Below, one piece after another: positions 52,801 through 62,685 of a stretch of DNA of 64,000 nt. The notes under the pieces were generated by a model, which saw only the letters and a list, made by a program, of their open reading frames with translations, did no database searches and was not told where the DNA came from. Both the position numbers and the translations under genes were made by a program. The number at the start of each line of letters is the position of its first letter. Position 1 is the first letter of the stretch. Location of the stretch: NCBI GenBank assembly GCA_903880015.1, contig CAIRNS010000001.1, positions 59,413 through 123,412 of the forward strand. The letters run 5' to 3'. The stretch is from an uncultured Elusimicrobia bacterium (GTDB lineage Bacteria; Elusimicrobiota; Endomicrobiia; Endomicrobiales; CAIRNS01).

Positions 52801-52914
52801 TGTAGGGGCTGGCCGTGCGTCCGCCCGGCTTTAAGAATGGAAAGAAGTTCTTCTAACAAAACAAATAACCACAGGTAAACTGATAATCGGGCGGACGCAA
52901 GGCCCGCCCCCACA
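52801..52914. repeat. MITE-like inverted-repeat element
   Basis: Two 27-base arms, 52801-52827 and 52888-52914, are reverse complements with three mismatches (core GCGTCCGCCCG / CGGGCGGACGC), flanking 60 bases that contain a small palindrome AGAAG-TT-CTTCT. The arms are much richer in G+C than the surroundings, and no ORF lies inside. This is the shape of a non-autonomous mobile repeat, common between genes in bacterial genomes. Only one copy is in the window, so mobility is inferred. Confidence 0.6.
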
Positions 52915-53002
52915 GTATCAAGCAAGACAAATCCCGTTGGAACTTGCGGGATTAAGAAAAGAAGCCGACTGCAATCTGGTATCTATATAACGGAGATTCT
53001 TT

Positions 53003-56000
53003 ATGTACCTCAAACGAGTTGAGTTGTGCGGGTTTAAATCCTTTGCCGACAAAACAAAAATGGATTTTGAACCGGGAATTTCCGCGGTTGTTGGTCCAAA
53101 CGGATGCGGCAAATCAAATATTTCAGATTCCATTCGGTGGTGTCTGGGTGAGCAGAGCGCAAAATCGATGCGCTCAAAACAAATGCTCGATGTTATTTTC
53201 GGCGGATCACAATCACGACCGACCACCGGCATGGCCGAAGTTACCCTCACCTTTGACAATACCAACAACATTCTTCCTCTTGATTATTCCGAGATTTCCA
53301 TTACCCGTCGATTATTTCGCAGCGGCGAGAGTGAATATTTCATCAACCGTATACAATGCCGGCTTAAAGATGTGCGGGATATGTTCCTCGATACTGGCAT
53401 CGGCTCTGAAGGATACTCTATCATCGAGCAAGGAAAAGTAGAGTTCCTTCTGCTCGCTTCCGCTGAAGACAGACGCGAGTTATTCGAAGAAGCTGCCGGA
53501 GTCTCCAAGTACAAAGTGCGCCGGGAAGAGACCCTGCGTAAACTGGACAAAGTAGAAATAGACATGAATCGCGTCAACGACATGCTGGCGCTGCTCAAGG
53601 ATCAAATCACGGCACTGGACATAGCCGCAAAAAAGGCGCGTCAGTACCAAAAACACAAAACTGATCTCAGACGCCTTGAAATTACTTCGCTGGTCCATGC
53701 TATCGCACGGGATACCCGTGAAATCGACAGCATTAAAGCGGAGATGGATCCTCAAATCCTTACCTATGAAGCCACCAACGCAGCACAGAACCAGGCAGAG
53801 GCTGAACTGGCGGATATGCGGGTCATGCAGATACAAAAAGATGATGAATATGTGGCCATCCAAAATGAATTTTCACAAATTAAATCCGACATTAACTTGG
53901 CTGATGAACGGATAGTCCAAGCAGAAGAACGCGGTGAAGAACTGACACAAAGGCGGCAGACGCTTACCGTCGAAGTTCAGACAGGCGAACAGAGAATTGC
54001 TCAGTATGAACAGGAACTTTTGCAGGTGCAATCCCTCACTCAGTCCCTGTCTGCAGAAGTGCACATACTTGAGCAGAAGTATCAAAGCAAAGAGACAGAA
54101 ATCGTTGAAATCCGCAGCGCCATAACGAATATAGTTGTCCGCGAGAATGCCACAAAAGAAGATCTTTTCTCGTGCGCGGCCCAACGAACCACTCTCCATA
54201 ACGACCAAAACCGCCTTATTTCGCTGCAGTCGCATTGCCAGGCACAGATTGCCGCCCTTAAAAAGGACCTTGAACGACTGTTGCAAAATGAAGATCCGAT
54301 CAATGCTGATATAGCCGTCAAACAATCAGAGATTGATATAGCTGTGGCATCGCTTGAGGGCACCAGAGCCACACTGACCCGTATCCGCGAACAAATGGGA
54401 ATCAGCGAAGCGAATATCACAACATCGGTAGATTTACAGCGGACGCTCAATGAGAAAATGATTGCGCTTGAATCACGCGCGAACATGATCCGCGAATGGG
54501 AGCAAAAAGACCCTGTCCGTGGAACAATGCGCGTGACGATGTCTGCCGCTATTGCGGGCATACGCGGACCCGTCAGTGGATTGATAGACATCGATCCCGG
54601 CATGGAAGAAATTGTCGGTGCGGCGCTGGGCGACATGCTTAATTATATAGTTGCCGACACCATGGACGCAGCACAGAAAGCCATACAGCTTCTTAAAGAG
54701 ACCAACGGCGGCCGGTTGACATTTGTTGTCCTTGAATGCCTGCCTGAACATAGTCACTCAAAACCAATCGCACTGCCAGCAGCAGCCAGATCGTTGCTTG
54801 CCATAATACAGTGTGCGCCTGCCTATGAACGGCTGGTAAAGTTTTTATGCCAGAACACCATGATCAATGGAACGGAAATATACGCCAATGCCGTCGTCCA
54901 AGGTGGCAGTAAGATATCATTTGACAAACCGGTGCTCATCGAGGGGCAACTGCATCAGTTGACACAAGATACCGAAAAGATCCGCCATGAACTTACGCTT
55001 GCCGCCGGCAGCATGAATGAGCGGAACGCTACACTGGCCGCACTGCGCGATGAATACCGCGCCGCGGAGATGGAATGTCAAAAGATTGAACTCCATAACG
55101 GATGGATGGAGAAACAGCTTGCCGACAAGCGCGAGGAGCGCGAACTGATATTGACAGGCATTTCGCTTAATAAGCGGGATATATCCGAAAAGGAAATCGA
55201 AGAACAACAGGTAATAGAGCAACAAAATATTATTGCGAACAAACTCACTGAACTTCTGTCGCGCGAGCAATCATTGAACGAGGATCTTCTCCGACATGAA
55301 ACAGATCAACATACGCAGCGGACTCAGGAAGAATCGGTTGCACCGCTACTTACTGAGGCAAAAGTTGTATGGGCTACACAATCAAGCGAACTATCGAGTC
55401 GCCAACGGGAAGAACAAAAACTGAGCGAAATGACCGCTGATACGCGACGCCAAATAGAACAATACCGTCAGGAACTTTCCTCGATTGACGCCAAAACGGT
55501 CGAGCTTGCTGCCGTGCGGTCCGCGGAAAGCACTCATCTCATCGAACTCAGAGTTGCCCAGACAACAAAAGAACGCCAGGTTCAGTCAACCTACAACGAA
55601 CGGCAGGGATTTCTTAAGATACTTGATGAAAAAACCGGCATAATCGTTGAAATGCGCCAACAGGTTGAAGCTCTTAAACAGGAGATTCACAACCGCCAGA
55701 TGGACTTGCGCAGTTTTGAACTTAAACTCCAGTCCAGTCAACAACGGTTATCGGAAGAATACAGCGCTGTATATGAAGAATTGAAAACTGAGTTTCTTGC
55801 GTTGGCGGTCAACGAAGAAGAAGTCACGCGTCTTAAGCGAAAAATTGATGCCATGGGTGCGGTCAATCTGGCGGCGCCCGAAGAATATACGGCGCTTGAG
55901 GAACGGTATAATTTCCTTTTGACGCAGCAGCAGGACCTCTTAAAGGCAAAAGAGGATATGCTGGAAGTTATCGCGAAAATTAATCACACTACGCGCGATC

Positions 56001-56470
56001 ATTTCAAACAGACCTTCGACAAAGTCCGCGAGAACTTCCGTATACTGTATCATCAACTCTTTGAAGGCGGAGAAGCTGACTTGGTACTGACTGATGAATC
56101 CAATCTCCTCGAAACAGGTGTCGAGATTATGGCTCAACCTCCCGGAAAGAAATTGCAGAATATTACGCTTTTGTCCGGCGGTGAAAAGGCCCTGACTGCG
56201 ATTGCACTGCTGTTTGCTTTTTTCATGGTGCGCCCTTCGCCGTTTTGTATTCTTGACGAAGTTGACGCCCCGCTTGATGACGCCAATATCGGCCGCTACA
56301 TAAACATGATCAAATCATTCGCTGAACGGTCGCAGTTCCTGGTGGTAACGCATAACAAGCGCACCATGGAAATGGCTGATGTGCTTTATGGCGTTACGAT
56401 GGAAGAATTAGGCGTCTCGAAAATTATATCGATCAAGCTGAAGAAAATAAGCGAGCTGGCTGCTGTTTGA
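53003..56470 (+). CDS. smc: Chromosome segregation protein SMC
   Basis: ATPase of the condensin complex that organises the chromosome, 1155 residues, normal length. Walker A GPNGCGKSNI at 31-40 in the N-terminal head; coiled coil at about 170-500; hinge at about 510-670 with GPVSGLIDIDPGMEEIVGAALG; second coiled coil to about 1000; C-terminal head with signature LSGGEKALTAIALLF and Walker B CILDEVDAPLDD. ScpA and ScpB are not in the window. The stop is followed 2 bases later by the ATG of the wecG-like gene. Confidence 0.97.
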   Translation: MYLKRVELCGFKSFADKTKMDFEPGISAVVGPNGCGKSNISDSIRWCLGEQSAKSMRSKQMLDVIFGGSQSRPTTGMAEVTLTFDNTNNILPLDYSEISITRRLFRSGESEYFINRIQCRLKDVRDMFLDTGIGSEGYSIIEQGKVEFLLLASAEDRRELFEEAAGVSKYKVRREETLRKLDKVEIDMNRVNDMLALLKDQITALDIAAKKARQYQKHKTDLRRLEITSLVHAIARDTREIDSIKAEMDPQILTYEATNAAQNQAEAELADMRVMQIQKDDEYVAIQNEFSQIKSDINLADERIVQAEERGEELTQRRQTLTVEVQTGEQRIAQYEQELLQVQSLTQSLSAEVHILEQKYQSKETEIVEIRSAITNIVVRENATKEDLFSCAAQRTTLHNDQNRLISLQSHCQAQIAALKKDLERLLQNEDPINADIAVKQSEIDIAVASLEGTRATLTRIREQMGISEANITTSVDLQRTLNEKMIALESRANMIREWEQKDPVRGTMRVTMSAAIAGIRGPVSGLIDIDPGMEEIVGAALGDMLNYIVADTMDAAQKAIQLLKETNGGRLTFVVLECLPEHSHSKPIALPAAARSLLAIIQCAPAYERLVKFLCQNTMINGTEIYANAVVQGGSKISFDKPVLIEGQLHQLTQDTEKIRHELTLAAGSMNERNATLAALRDEYRAAEMECQKIELHNGWMEKQLADKREERELILTGISLNKRDISEKEIEEQQVIEQQNIIANKLTELLSREQSLNEDLLRHETDQHTQRTQEESVAPLLTEAKVVWATQSSELSSRQREEQKLSEMTADTRRQIEQYRQELSSIDAKTVELAAVRSAESTHLIELRVAQTTKERQVQSTYNERQGFLKILDEKTGIIVEMRQQVEALKQEIHNRQMDLRSFELKLQSSQQRLSEEYSAVYEELKTEFLALAVNEEEVTRLKRKIDAMGAVNLAAPEEYTALEERYNFLLTQQQDLLKAKEDMLEVIAKINHTTRDHFKQTFDKVRENFRILYHQLFEGGEADLVLTDESNLLETGVEIMAQPPGKKLQNITLLSGGEKALTAIALLFAFFMVRPSPFCILDEVDAPLDDANIGRYINMIKSFAERSQFLVVTHNKRTMEMADVLYGVTMEELGVSKIISIKLKKISELAAV

Positions 56471-56472
56471 CA

Positions 56473-57222
56473 ATGCGCCGCATAACACTAGGACCTATTT
56501 CGTGCCTATTGTACAGTTGCGCTGAAGCTCTCGAAGAAATATCCTGCCTTATTGAAAGACGGACTCCCGGCCAGATCGTTACCCTTAACGCACTGATGTA
56601 TAATTATGCACTCGGCGACGGCGCGCTGGCACGGTTAGTATCACATGCAGCAATAGTTGTCGCAGATTCTGTAGGGATTACCTGGGCAGCACGGCTAATC
56701 AACAATGTATCCGCCCCCAGGACGCCGGGGATTGAACTAATTCTCGATTTGTGCGCACGAGCGGCTACAAGGCACTATTCAGTTTTCTTGCTCGGTTCCC
56801 GCGCGGGAGTAGCTGACAAAGCAGCCGCTCAGATACAGAATCTGTTTCCCGGCATAGTTATCGCTGGGACACATCACGGCTTTTTTAGTGCCTCTGATGA
56901 AGGATCGCTGTTTGAAGCCATTCGAACGGCGCGACCGCAGATACTTTTAGTAGGACTTGATATTCCCCGGCAGGAAAAATGGATAGCTGAGAACCTCGTA
57001 AATCTGGGAGTACCCGTTATCATCGGGGTGGGAGGCAGTTTTGATGTCATTTCAGGTGACCTTACGCGCGCGCCCCGATGGATGCAGCGGGCAGGCATGG
57101 AATGGCTGTTTAGATTCATTCAACAACCATGGCGGTTAGTTCGTATCAAGGATCTCCCGATTTTCGTCGCTCATATTCTTATGTTAAAATTCAAGGTAAC
57201 CTACTATGCAAACAAAAGTTAG
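56473..57222 (+). CDS. WecG/TagA/CpsF-family glycosyltransferase
   Basis: GT26 enzyme of 249 residues that adds an N-acetyl-mannosamine(-uronate)-type sugar to a lipid-linked intermediate in other bacteria. Motifs: ADSVGITWAARL, FLLGSRAGVADKAA, VGLDIPRQEKWI and GVGGSFDVISGDLTRAP followed by EWLFRFIQQPWRL. Start at ATG 56473; a TTG two codons earlier overlaps smc. It is separated by 38 kb from the other glycan genes in this window, and its ACI place after smc is probably just operon sharing. Confidence 0.9.
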   Translation: MRRITLGPISCLLYSCAEALEEISCLIERRTPGQIVTLNALMYNYALGDGALARLVSHAAIVVADSVGITWAARLINNVSAPRTPGIELILDLCARAATRHYSVFLLGSRAGVADKAAAQIQNLFPGIVIAGTHHGFFSASDEGSLFEAIRTARPQILLVGLDIPRQEKWIAENLVNLGVPVIIGVGGSFDVISGDLTRAPRWMQRAGMEWLFRFIQQPWRLVRIKDLPIFVAHILMLKFKVTYYANKS

Positions 57223-58351
57223 TTTAATTAAATGTGAAAACTATGATTTCACGGCGGTAGAAGCAGCTGTGCGGCGGGCAGTGGCGCTTATCGGCGATAT
57301 TTCTACCCTTGTTCGTCCCGGTGAACGAATACTCATCAAACCAAACCTGCTCGGCGCAAAAGAACCCGATCGTCATATAACTACTCATCCTGAAATAGTC
57401 CGGGCAATTGTGCGGATGGTGAAGAATGCAGGCGCGACTCCAGTGGTTGGCGACAGCCCCGGCGGAGCCATCAAAGGCGTAGAGCGCGTATGGGAAAAAA
57501 CAGGGATGAAACAGATGGCGCTTGAAGAAGGCATTGAACTGATTAATTTTGAAACTGCGGGTTCGCGCGAGATAAAGATCAATCACCCCGGTGTCCCTAC
57601 AATCCAGGTTTCCAAAGCCGTACTTGATTGTGACGGCATAATCAATGTCCCCAAACTGAAATCTCACGGACTAATGATATTCACCGGGGCAATTAAAAAT
57701 TTTTATGGAATAATTCCCGGGCTTCGGAAAGCCACCTATCACAAACTCGCTCCGCACCCCGATGAATTCGGTGAACTTCTCGCGGAGATATACGGCACCG
57801 TTTTGAGCAAAATCCGCTGTACTGTTATCGACGGAATCGTTGCAATGGAAGGCAATGGCCCGAGCTCCGGCGATCTGCGCAGGATGGACCTGATTGCGGC
57901 ATCCCGGGACGGCTTGGCGCTGGATACGACGCTCACGCGCCTACTGGGGTTTGACCCCATGAAAATCGATATGCTGCATCAAGCGGCACGCAAGGGGTTA
58001 GGCGAGTTTCAATCGTCCCGCGTGGAAATTGTCGGCGACGACATTACCCAGTTCCATTTTTCCGGATTTAAATTTCCTTCCAATTGGTATATTAAACTGG
58101 TGCCGCATTTTTTTGTTAATATACTCGGAAAACTTATATGGCTTAAACCTCAAATACAATCCAATCAGTGCAGGAACTGCATGCTCTGCGTAGAGTCCTG
58201 TCCGGTGAAAGCAATCGTCAGCACTCCACCGGGAAAACCTGTCGTGGTGTTGAAGGACTGCATCAGCTGCCTTTGCTGCCACGAACTGTGCCCCTATAAA
58301 GCCATTGAACTCAAGAAAAGCATGCTTTCGAAACTGCTTATTAGACAATAA
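57206..58351 (+). CDS. DUF362 protein with C-terminal 2[4Fe-4S] ferredoxin domain
   Basis: Protein of 381 residues. DUF362 domain over about 1-300 (ILIKPNLLG, VGDSPGG, NVPKLKSHGLMIFTGAIKNFYG) and a ferredoxin domain with CRNCMLCVESCP and CISCLCCHELCP. DUF362 proteins are common in anaerobes, and their reaction is not known; the ferredoxin part suggests a redox step or cluster transfer. It overlaps the wecG-like gene by 17 bases and is followed by the LpxL-like gene. Confidence 0.87.
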   Translation: MQTKVSLIKCENYDFTAVEAAVRRAVALIGDISTLVRPGERILIKPNLLGAKEPDRHITTHPEIVRAIVRMVKNAGATPVVGDSPGGAIKGVERVWEKTGMKQMALEEGIELINFETAGSREIKINHPGVPTIQVSKAVLDCDGIINVPKLKSHGLMIFTGAIKNFYGIIPGLRKATYHKLAPHPDEFGELLAEIYGTVLSKIRCTVIDGIVAMEGNGPSSGDLRRMDLIAASRDGLALDTTLTRLLGFDPMKIDMLHQAARKGLGEFQSSRVEIVGDDITQFHFSGFKFPSNWYIKLVPHFFVNILGKLIWLKPQIQSNQCRNCMLCVESCPVKAIVSTPPGKPVVVLKDCISCLCCHELCPYKAIELKKSMLSKLLIRQ

Positions 58352-58376
58352 TGAGGAATATCTCACAGATAGATTC

Positions 58377-59297
58377 ATGAAAAGGCTTCAGCATCTCATA
58401 GAATATATAGCATTGAATGGATTTGCAGTCGTCATTCGCCTGTTTCCGCTATCTTTTGCCCGGCGTGCAGCGAAACAACTGGGAAATTTTGTTTATTGGT
58501 GTATTCCCATCAGAAAACAACTCGTCCTCGAGAGCCTTGCGTTAGGATTCCCCGAAAAAGATTCGAAGGAATTGCATGCTATCGCGCGAGGGGTTTACCG
58601 TCAATTCGCATTGACTATGATGGAATTATTGTTCTTTCCTAAATTTACTTCAGCCGACATCGGAAATATGGTAGATATGAGCGGGCTGGATGTACTGCAA
58701 GCTGCCCGTACCGGTGGCAAAGGAGCGGTGATCGTGGGTGCCCATTTCGGCAACTGGGAACTTATGGGAGCCGCGGTCGCACGGGTTTATCCGCTGACTT
58801 TTGTTGTCGGTCAACAGCAGAATTCTCAAGTCGATGATTTGCTTAACGCATACCGTACGGCAAAGGGCGTCAAGCTTATCCCCTTGAAACTGGCTTTACG
58901 GGGGGTAATGAAAACGCTCAGGAACAATGAATTCATCGGTATTCTCGCAGACCAGGACGCTCATGAACAGGGGGCGTTTGTCCCGTTTTTTGGCCGTCCC
59001 GCATCTACACCAAAGGGCCCTGCACTGTTCGCTTTACGCGCCGGGGCTCCGCTGATTATGGCAACCATGTTCAGGTCTGGCAACAAGTTCAAGGCCGTTT
59101 TTGAAACCGTTCCACGGCCCGCACCGTCAGGAAACGAAGAGAACGATATTCAAACATACACAGCCGCTTTTACAGCCATACTTGAACGTAACACCAGAAT
59201 CAGTCCGGACCACTGGTTCTGGCTTCACCGCAGATGGAAAACAAAATTAATAGGGGGAAATCATCATGCAGAAAAATCCGTTGCAGTTCGCGCTTGA
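58377..59297 (+). CDS. Lysophospholipid/lipid A acyltransferase, LpxL/HtrB-like
   Basis: Membrane-associated acyltransferase of 306 residues. The catalytic HX4E motif is AHFGNWELMG, followed by VGQQQNSQVDD, GILADQDAHEQGAFVPFFGRPAST in two parts and DHWFWLHRRWKT, all LpxL/LpxM-type blocks. It probably adds a secondary acyl chain to lipid A or a similar lipid, which points to an outer membrane. Start at 58377 gives a usual N-terminus; a longer frame from 58305 overlaps the previous gene. The last 32 bases overlap the ferritin-like gene. Confidence 0.86.
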   Translation: MKRLQHLIEYIALNGFAVVIRLFPLSFARRAAKQLGNFVYWCIPIRKQLVLESLALGFPEKDSKELHAIARGVYRQFALTMMELLFFPKFTSADIGNMVDMSGLDVLQAARTGGKGAVIVGAHFGNWELMGAAVARVYPLTFVVGQQQNSQVDDLLNAYRTAKGVKLIPLKLALRGVMKTLRNNEFIGILADQDAHEQGAFVPFFGRPASTPKGPALFALRAGAPLIMATMFRSGNKFKAVFETVPRPAPSGNEENDIQTYTAAFTAILERNTRISPDHWFWLHRRWKTKLIGGNHHAEKSVAVRA

Positions 59298-59781
59298 GTT
59301 TGAGCAAAAAGGTATCGAAATGTATATGAAGCTCGCTGCGCAAACCGAGAATCCACTAGGCAAGAAATTATTTTACTCGCTTGCGGTCGAAGAAGTAGAA
59401 CACGCCCGCAAGATAGATTTTCTCTCAGAGGACCTCAAAAAGAAAACAGGATCATCGCCCCTGGACTCAGCTCGGCTCCCCGATGTTTCCGAAGTGATTA
59501 AATCGTTTTTTATAAATGCTGACAAAGAATCATTACGAGGCAATGTCACCAATGTGGCTGGTTACGAACTTGCGTTGAAGATGGAACGCGAAGGATACGC
59601 CGCCTATCAGGAATTCTTGAAAAATGCCGCCACTGCCGAAGAAAAGGAGTTCTTTTCTTTTCTTGTTGCTCAGGAAAAACAACACATTGACGCTATTGCC
59701 AATGTCTATGCATATTTGACCGGATCGGAAGATTGGCTTCAAAACGACGAAAGCAAGACATGGAACTGGATGAATTTCTAA
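59266..59781 (+). CDS. Ferritin-like/rubrerythrin-type di-iron protein
   Basis: Helical-bundle protein of 171 residues with two ExxH pairs: EFEQKGIEMY and EEVEHARKI in the first half, EREGYAAYQEF and QEKQHIDAI in the second, giving a di-iron site as in rubrerythrin. The rubredoxin-like domain of full rubrerythrins is absent. In anaerobes such proteins remove peroxide or hold iron. AGGGGG precedes the ATG, which lies inside the 3' end of the LpxL-like gene. Confidence 0.86.
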   Translation: MQKNPLQFALEFEQKGIEMYMKLAAQTENPLGKKLFYSLAVEEVEHARKIDFLSEDLKKKTGSSPLDSARLPDVSEVIKSFFINADKESLRGNVTNVAGYELALKMEREGYAAYQEFLKNAATAEEKEFFSFLVAQEKQHIDAIANVYAYLTGSEDWLQNDESKTWNWMNF

Positions 59782-59849
59782 ATTATTCATATAGTCTTTC
59801 TTTTTATATTTAAGCGACCATGGTGCGACATGATTAAAGGCGGATAATT

Positions 59850-60875
59850 ATGAATTTTTCTCATGTAAATCTTTTGATGATTGCGGCAGCTGTCGTAGCG
59901 GTTTCTTATGGCGGGGGTTTGTTCCTGCGAAATGTTATTTTTTATTTTCTGCGCAAATGGTCTGAAAAAACTGAAAATGTTATCGACGACATTATCATTG
60001 ACCGCAGCAGCTCATACATCTTGTTTTTTTGCGTGCTGTTCGGGATGTACATAGCAGCCTATATTATGCCCTTAAACGCGATGACCCAGCAGATGGCCCT
60101 GAAAATCATTGTTGGATTAGGGATGGGTGCTGCCACGCTGATGGTAGCAAGCATGGTTTATGGCATCATAGATGCATATATGATGAAAGAAGCGCTCAAT
60201 CTACCTCATACGAGTTTAACTCAAAATATCATCCGCGGCATAATTATTGCCATAGGCGGACTGGTCATCTTGTCGCATTTCGGCATAGCGATTACGCCAC
60301 TGTTGACCGCTCTCGGCGTCGGCTCATTGGCTGTCGCCCTGGCGCTTCAAGACACTCTGACAAACCTCTTTGCCGGATTTCAGATTATTGCCTCAAAACA
60401 AATCAGTTCGGGTGATTATGTTAAAACTGATACAGGACAGGAAGGTACCGTCATCGACATCGGCTGGCGCAACACCCGCATCAAACAGCTCGCCAACAAT
60501 GTTATTATTATTCCGAACTCTAAAATTACCGCTTCAATAATTACTAATTGCTCTTTGCCGGACAAGGAAATTGTTTTTACCGTATCGGTGGGCGTCGCCT
60601 ATGAAAGCGACCTGCAAAAAGTCGAAAAGGTAACCATTGAGGTTGCCGAGGCAGTTCTTGTTGCCACCCCCGGCGGTTCAAAGACATTCAAACCACTGGT
60701 GCGTTTTTCGTCCTTCGGCGATTCTGCAATCAATTTCAATGTTATCCTGAGGGCACTCGACTTTACCGACCAAGGCCTTCTTACGCATGAATTTATTAAA
60801 AACCTCCATGTTCGCTTTAAAAAAGAAGCCATTGATATGCCGTTCCCGCACAGAGTAGTTCATCTGAAGAAATAG
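59850..60875 (+). CDS. mscS: Small-conductance mechanosensitive channel MscS
   Basis: Channel of 341 residues. About four membrane helices; the pore helix GVGSLAVALALQDTLTNLFAGF is rich in Gly/Ala as in TM3 of MscS. The beta domain follows (GDYVKTDTGQEGTVIDIGWRNTRIK in two parts, NNVIIIPNSKI) and the alpha-beta C-terminal domain. It releases solutes on hypo-osmotic shock. It stands 68 bases after the ferritin-like gene. Confidence 0.93.
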   Translation: MNFSHVNLLMIAAAVVAVSYGGGLFLRNVIFYFLRKWSEKTENVIDDIIIDRSSSYILFFCVLFGMYIAAYIMPLNAMTQQMALKIIVGLGMGAATLMVASMVYGIIDAYMMKEALNLPHTSLTQNIIRGIIIAIGGLVILSHFGIAITPLLTALGVGSLAVALALQDTLTNLFAGFQIIASKQISSGDYVKTDTGQEGTVIDIGWRNTRIKQLANNVIIIPNSKITASIITNCSLPDKEIVFTVSVGVAYESDLQKVEKVTIEVAEAVLVATPGGSKTFKPLVRFSSFGDSAINFNVILRALDFTDQGLLTHEFIKNLHVRFKKEAIDMPFPHRVVHLKK

Positions 60876-60899
60876 ATTATTTAAAGCGGAGATATTTTC

Positions 60900-61259
60900 A
60901 TGACACTCATTTTCTGTGTTGTATTAGGGCTCGCCGCCGGGGTACTAAGCGGACTCATGGGAATCGGCGGGGGACTTATACTCATTCCCGCACTCATATT
61001 TCTTTTTGGGTTCTCTCAGCACCAGGCCCAAGGAACTACCCTCGCCCTTATGGTGCCCCCTATCGGGATTCTCGCTGCATGGACCTATTACAAGCATGGA
61101 TTTGTAGACCTCAAGATAGCCGCTTTTATCTGTATCGGCTTCATCATCGGCGGCTTATTTGGCGCTCAATGGGCGATTACCATCCCCAAAGAAATTCTCC
61201 GCAGGATATTCGGCATTATCTTTCTTCTCATTTCTCTGCACATGATATTTACGAAATGA
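60900..61259 (+). CDS. Half-size TSUP (TauE/SafE) membrane permease
   Basis: Membrane protein of 119 residues and four helices, half of the usual eight-helix TSUP transporter. LSGLMGIGGGLILIPALIFLFG carries, in pieces, the family signature, followed by HQAQGTTLALMVPP and the second-half motif GGLFGAQWAITIP. Half-size members are thought to work as homodimers. Substrates in the family are sulfite, sulfonates, sulfur compounds or small organic acids; this one is unknown. It follows mscS by 24 bases. Confidence 0.85.
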   Translation: MTLIFCVVLGLAAGVLSGLMGIGGGLILIPALIFLFGFSQHQAQGTTLALMVPPIGILAAWTYYKHGFVDLKIAAFICIGFIIGGLFGAQWAITIPKEILRRIFGIIFLLISLHMIFTK

Positions 61260-61302
61260 TTATTAACGGGAAACAACCAACAACAATCCTGGAATACTAA
61301 CC

Positions 61303-62685
61303 ATGAAAGTTGCTTTAATCCTCTGCCCATCCTTATATAAACGACTTCCACTTAACGGCATCGCATATCTTTCAGCCTACTTAAGGAACCGCAGGCATGC
61401 AGTAGATGTCATTGACTGCAATGCGGAATACGAATGGCCTAATAATGACAAAGAAAATGTTTGGCAGAATAAACGACATATCGATAACTTCACTTCCATC
61501 AATAGATTATTGTTTGAATCAATAGTCGATAGAATAATTAAAACCGATGCACCCGTTATCGGATTTTCCGTCTGGGCTTCCACAAAACATATAAGTTTAT
61601 ATATTGCGCGCCTGATCAAAGATCGAGATACTAAAAGGCTGATTGTTTTCGGCGGACCAGAATGCAGTTTTACTGGCGAGGAACTTATCAACAATGATGC
61701 AGTGGACATTGTTGTCCGCGGTGAAGGCGAAGTAACACTGGCTGAGATTGTCTCACAAATGAACACATACGGAAAAGTTAACTATTGCAAGGGTGCGATA
61801 GTTAAGATAGACGGAGCAATAGTAGATGGCGGATTTCGACCGGAAATTGAGGACCTAGATTCACTCTCTTTCCCTGACTACAGCGATTTTTGCCTGAATA
61901 AATATAATGCTGACCATGCTTTGCCAATCTCGTTTAGCCGTGGCTGTTTGCGGCAGTGTGCCTTTTGCAATACCGCGACTACATGGAAAAAATTGCGATC
62001 ACGAACTGCGCAGAATGTGTTTGCCGAGATGGTTCATCAGTTGTCTTTGTTCCCGACTACAAGAAAATTTGAAATTGATGATTCTGCATTGAATCTCAAT
62101 ATTCGTTTATTAAACGATTTAAGCGATCTCATGATCTCCGATGGCATGGCCGTTAATTGGGGGGGCAGCGGACTCATAAGAAAAGAGATGAATGCTCCTT
62201 TGTTGCAAAAAATGGCGCAAGCAGGATTTAATTGTATCGGATATGGTTTGGAGAGTGGTTCTCAAAAAATTGTGGATTTGATGGGAAAAGGATTTTTGAT
62301 GGATGATGCAGAGCGAGTGATTAGAGATACTTTTAACGCCAACATTGAGGTGATTGTGGGCATTGTCATAGGATTCCCCGGAGAAACTGAGGAAGATTTC
62401 ATGGCAACACTTCATTTTCTTGAAAAAAATAAAAAATATTTGTCATGGGTGCATACACCCAGTGAATGCTCTATAGGAGGCAATAGCTATTTACAGCGCA
62501 ATCCAGAACGATTTGGCGTATCAGCCGAGTCTTTGCGATTAGGAGGCGCTCAAGGGTGGACATCATTGGACGGCACATCAAATACTCATGAAGAACGCGA
62601 GAGAAGGATGGTTTTATTTGATCAATTCCTTGATGCTCACTCAATATCGCAAAAACATTATACGACGGTAGTGAAGAAACAATAG
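61303..62685 (+). CDS. B12-binding-domain radical SAM protein
   Basis: Protein of 460 residues, same architecture as the one at 6053. An N-terminal Rossmann B12-binding-like domain (about 1-150; VRGEGEVTLAEIV at its end) and a radical SAM domain with SRGCLRQCAFCNT, Cys215, Cys219 and Cys222. GYGLESGSQKIVDLM and VIGFPGETEEDF are standard further blocks. No DxHxxG motif is seen. Substrate unknown. Its codon choice is more AT-rich than in the fab operon, which could mean a more recent arrival. Confidence 0.83.
   Translation: MKVALILCPSLYKRLPLNGIAYLSAYLRNRRHAVDVIDCNAEYEWPNNDKENVWQNKRHIDNFTSINRLLFESIVDRIIKTDAPVIGFSVWASTKHISLYIARLIKDRDTKRLIVFGGPECSFTGEELINNDAVDIVVRGEGEVTLAEIVSQMNTYGKVNYCKGAIVKIDGAIVDGGFRPEIEDLDSLSFPDYSDFCLNKYNADHALPISFSRGCLRQCAFCNTATTWKKLRSRTAQNVFAEMVHQLSLFPTTRKFEIDDSALNLNIRLLNDLSDLMISDGMAVNWGGSGLIRKEMNAPLLQKMAQAGFNCIGYGLESGSQKIVDLMGKGFLMDDAERVIRDTFNANIEVIVGIVIGFPGETEEDFMATLHFLEKNKKYLSWVHTPSECSIGGNSYLQRNPERFGVSAESLRLGGAQGWTSLDGTSNTHEERERRMVLFDQFLDAHSISQKHYTTVVKKQ

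Noticed and set aside
54082..54636. 184-codon open frame on the minus strand
   Set aside because: Antisense to the smc coiled coil and hinge; long antisense frames are expected opposite such biased codons.
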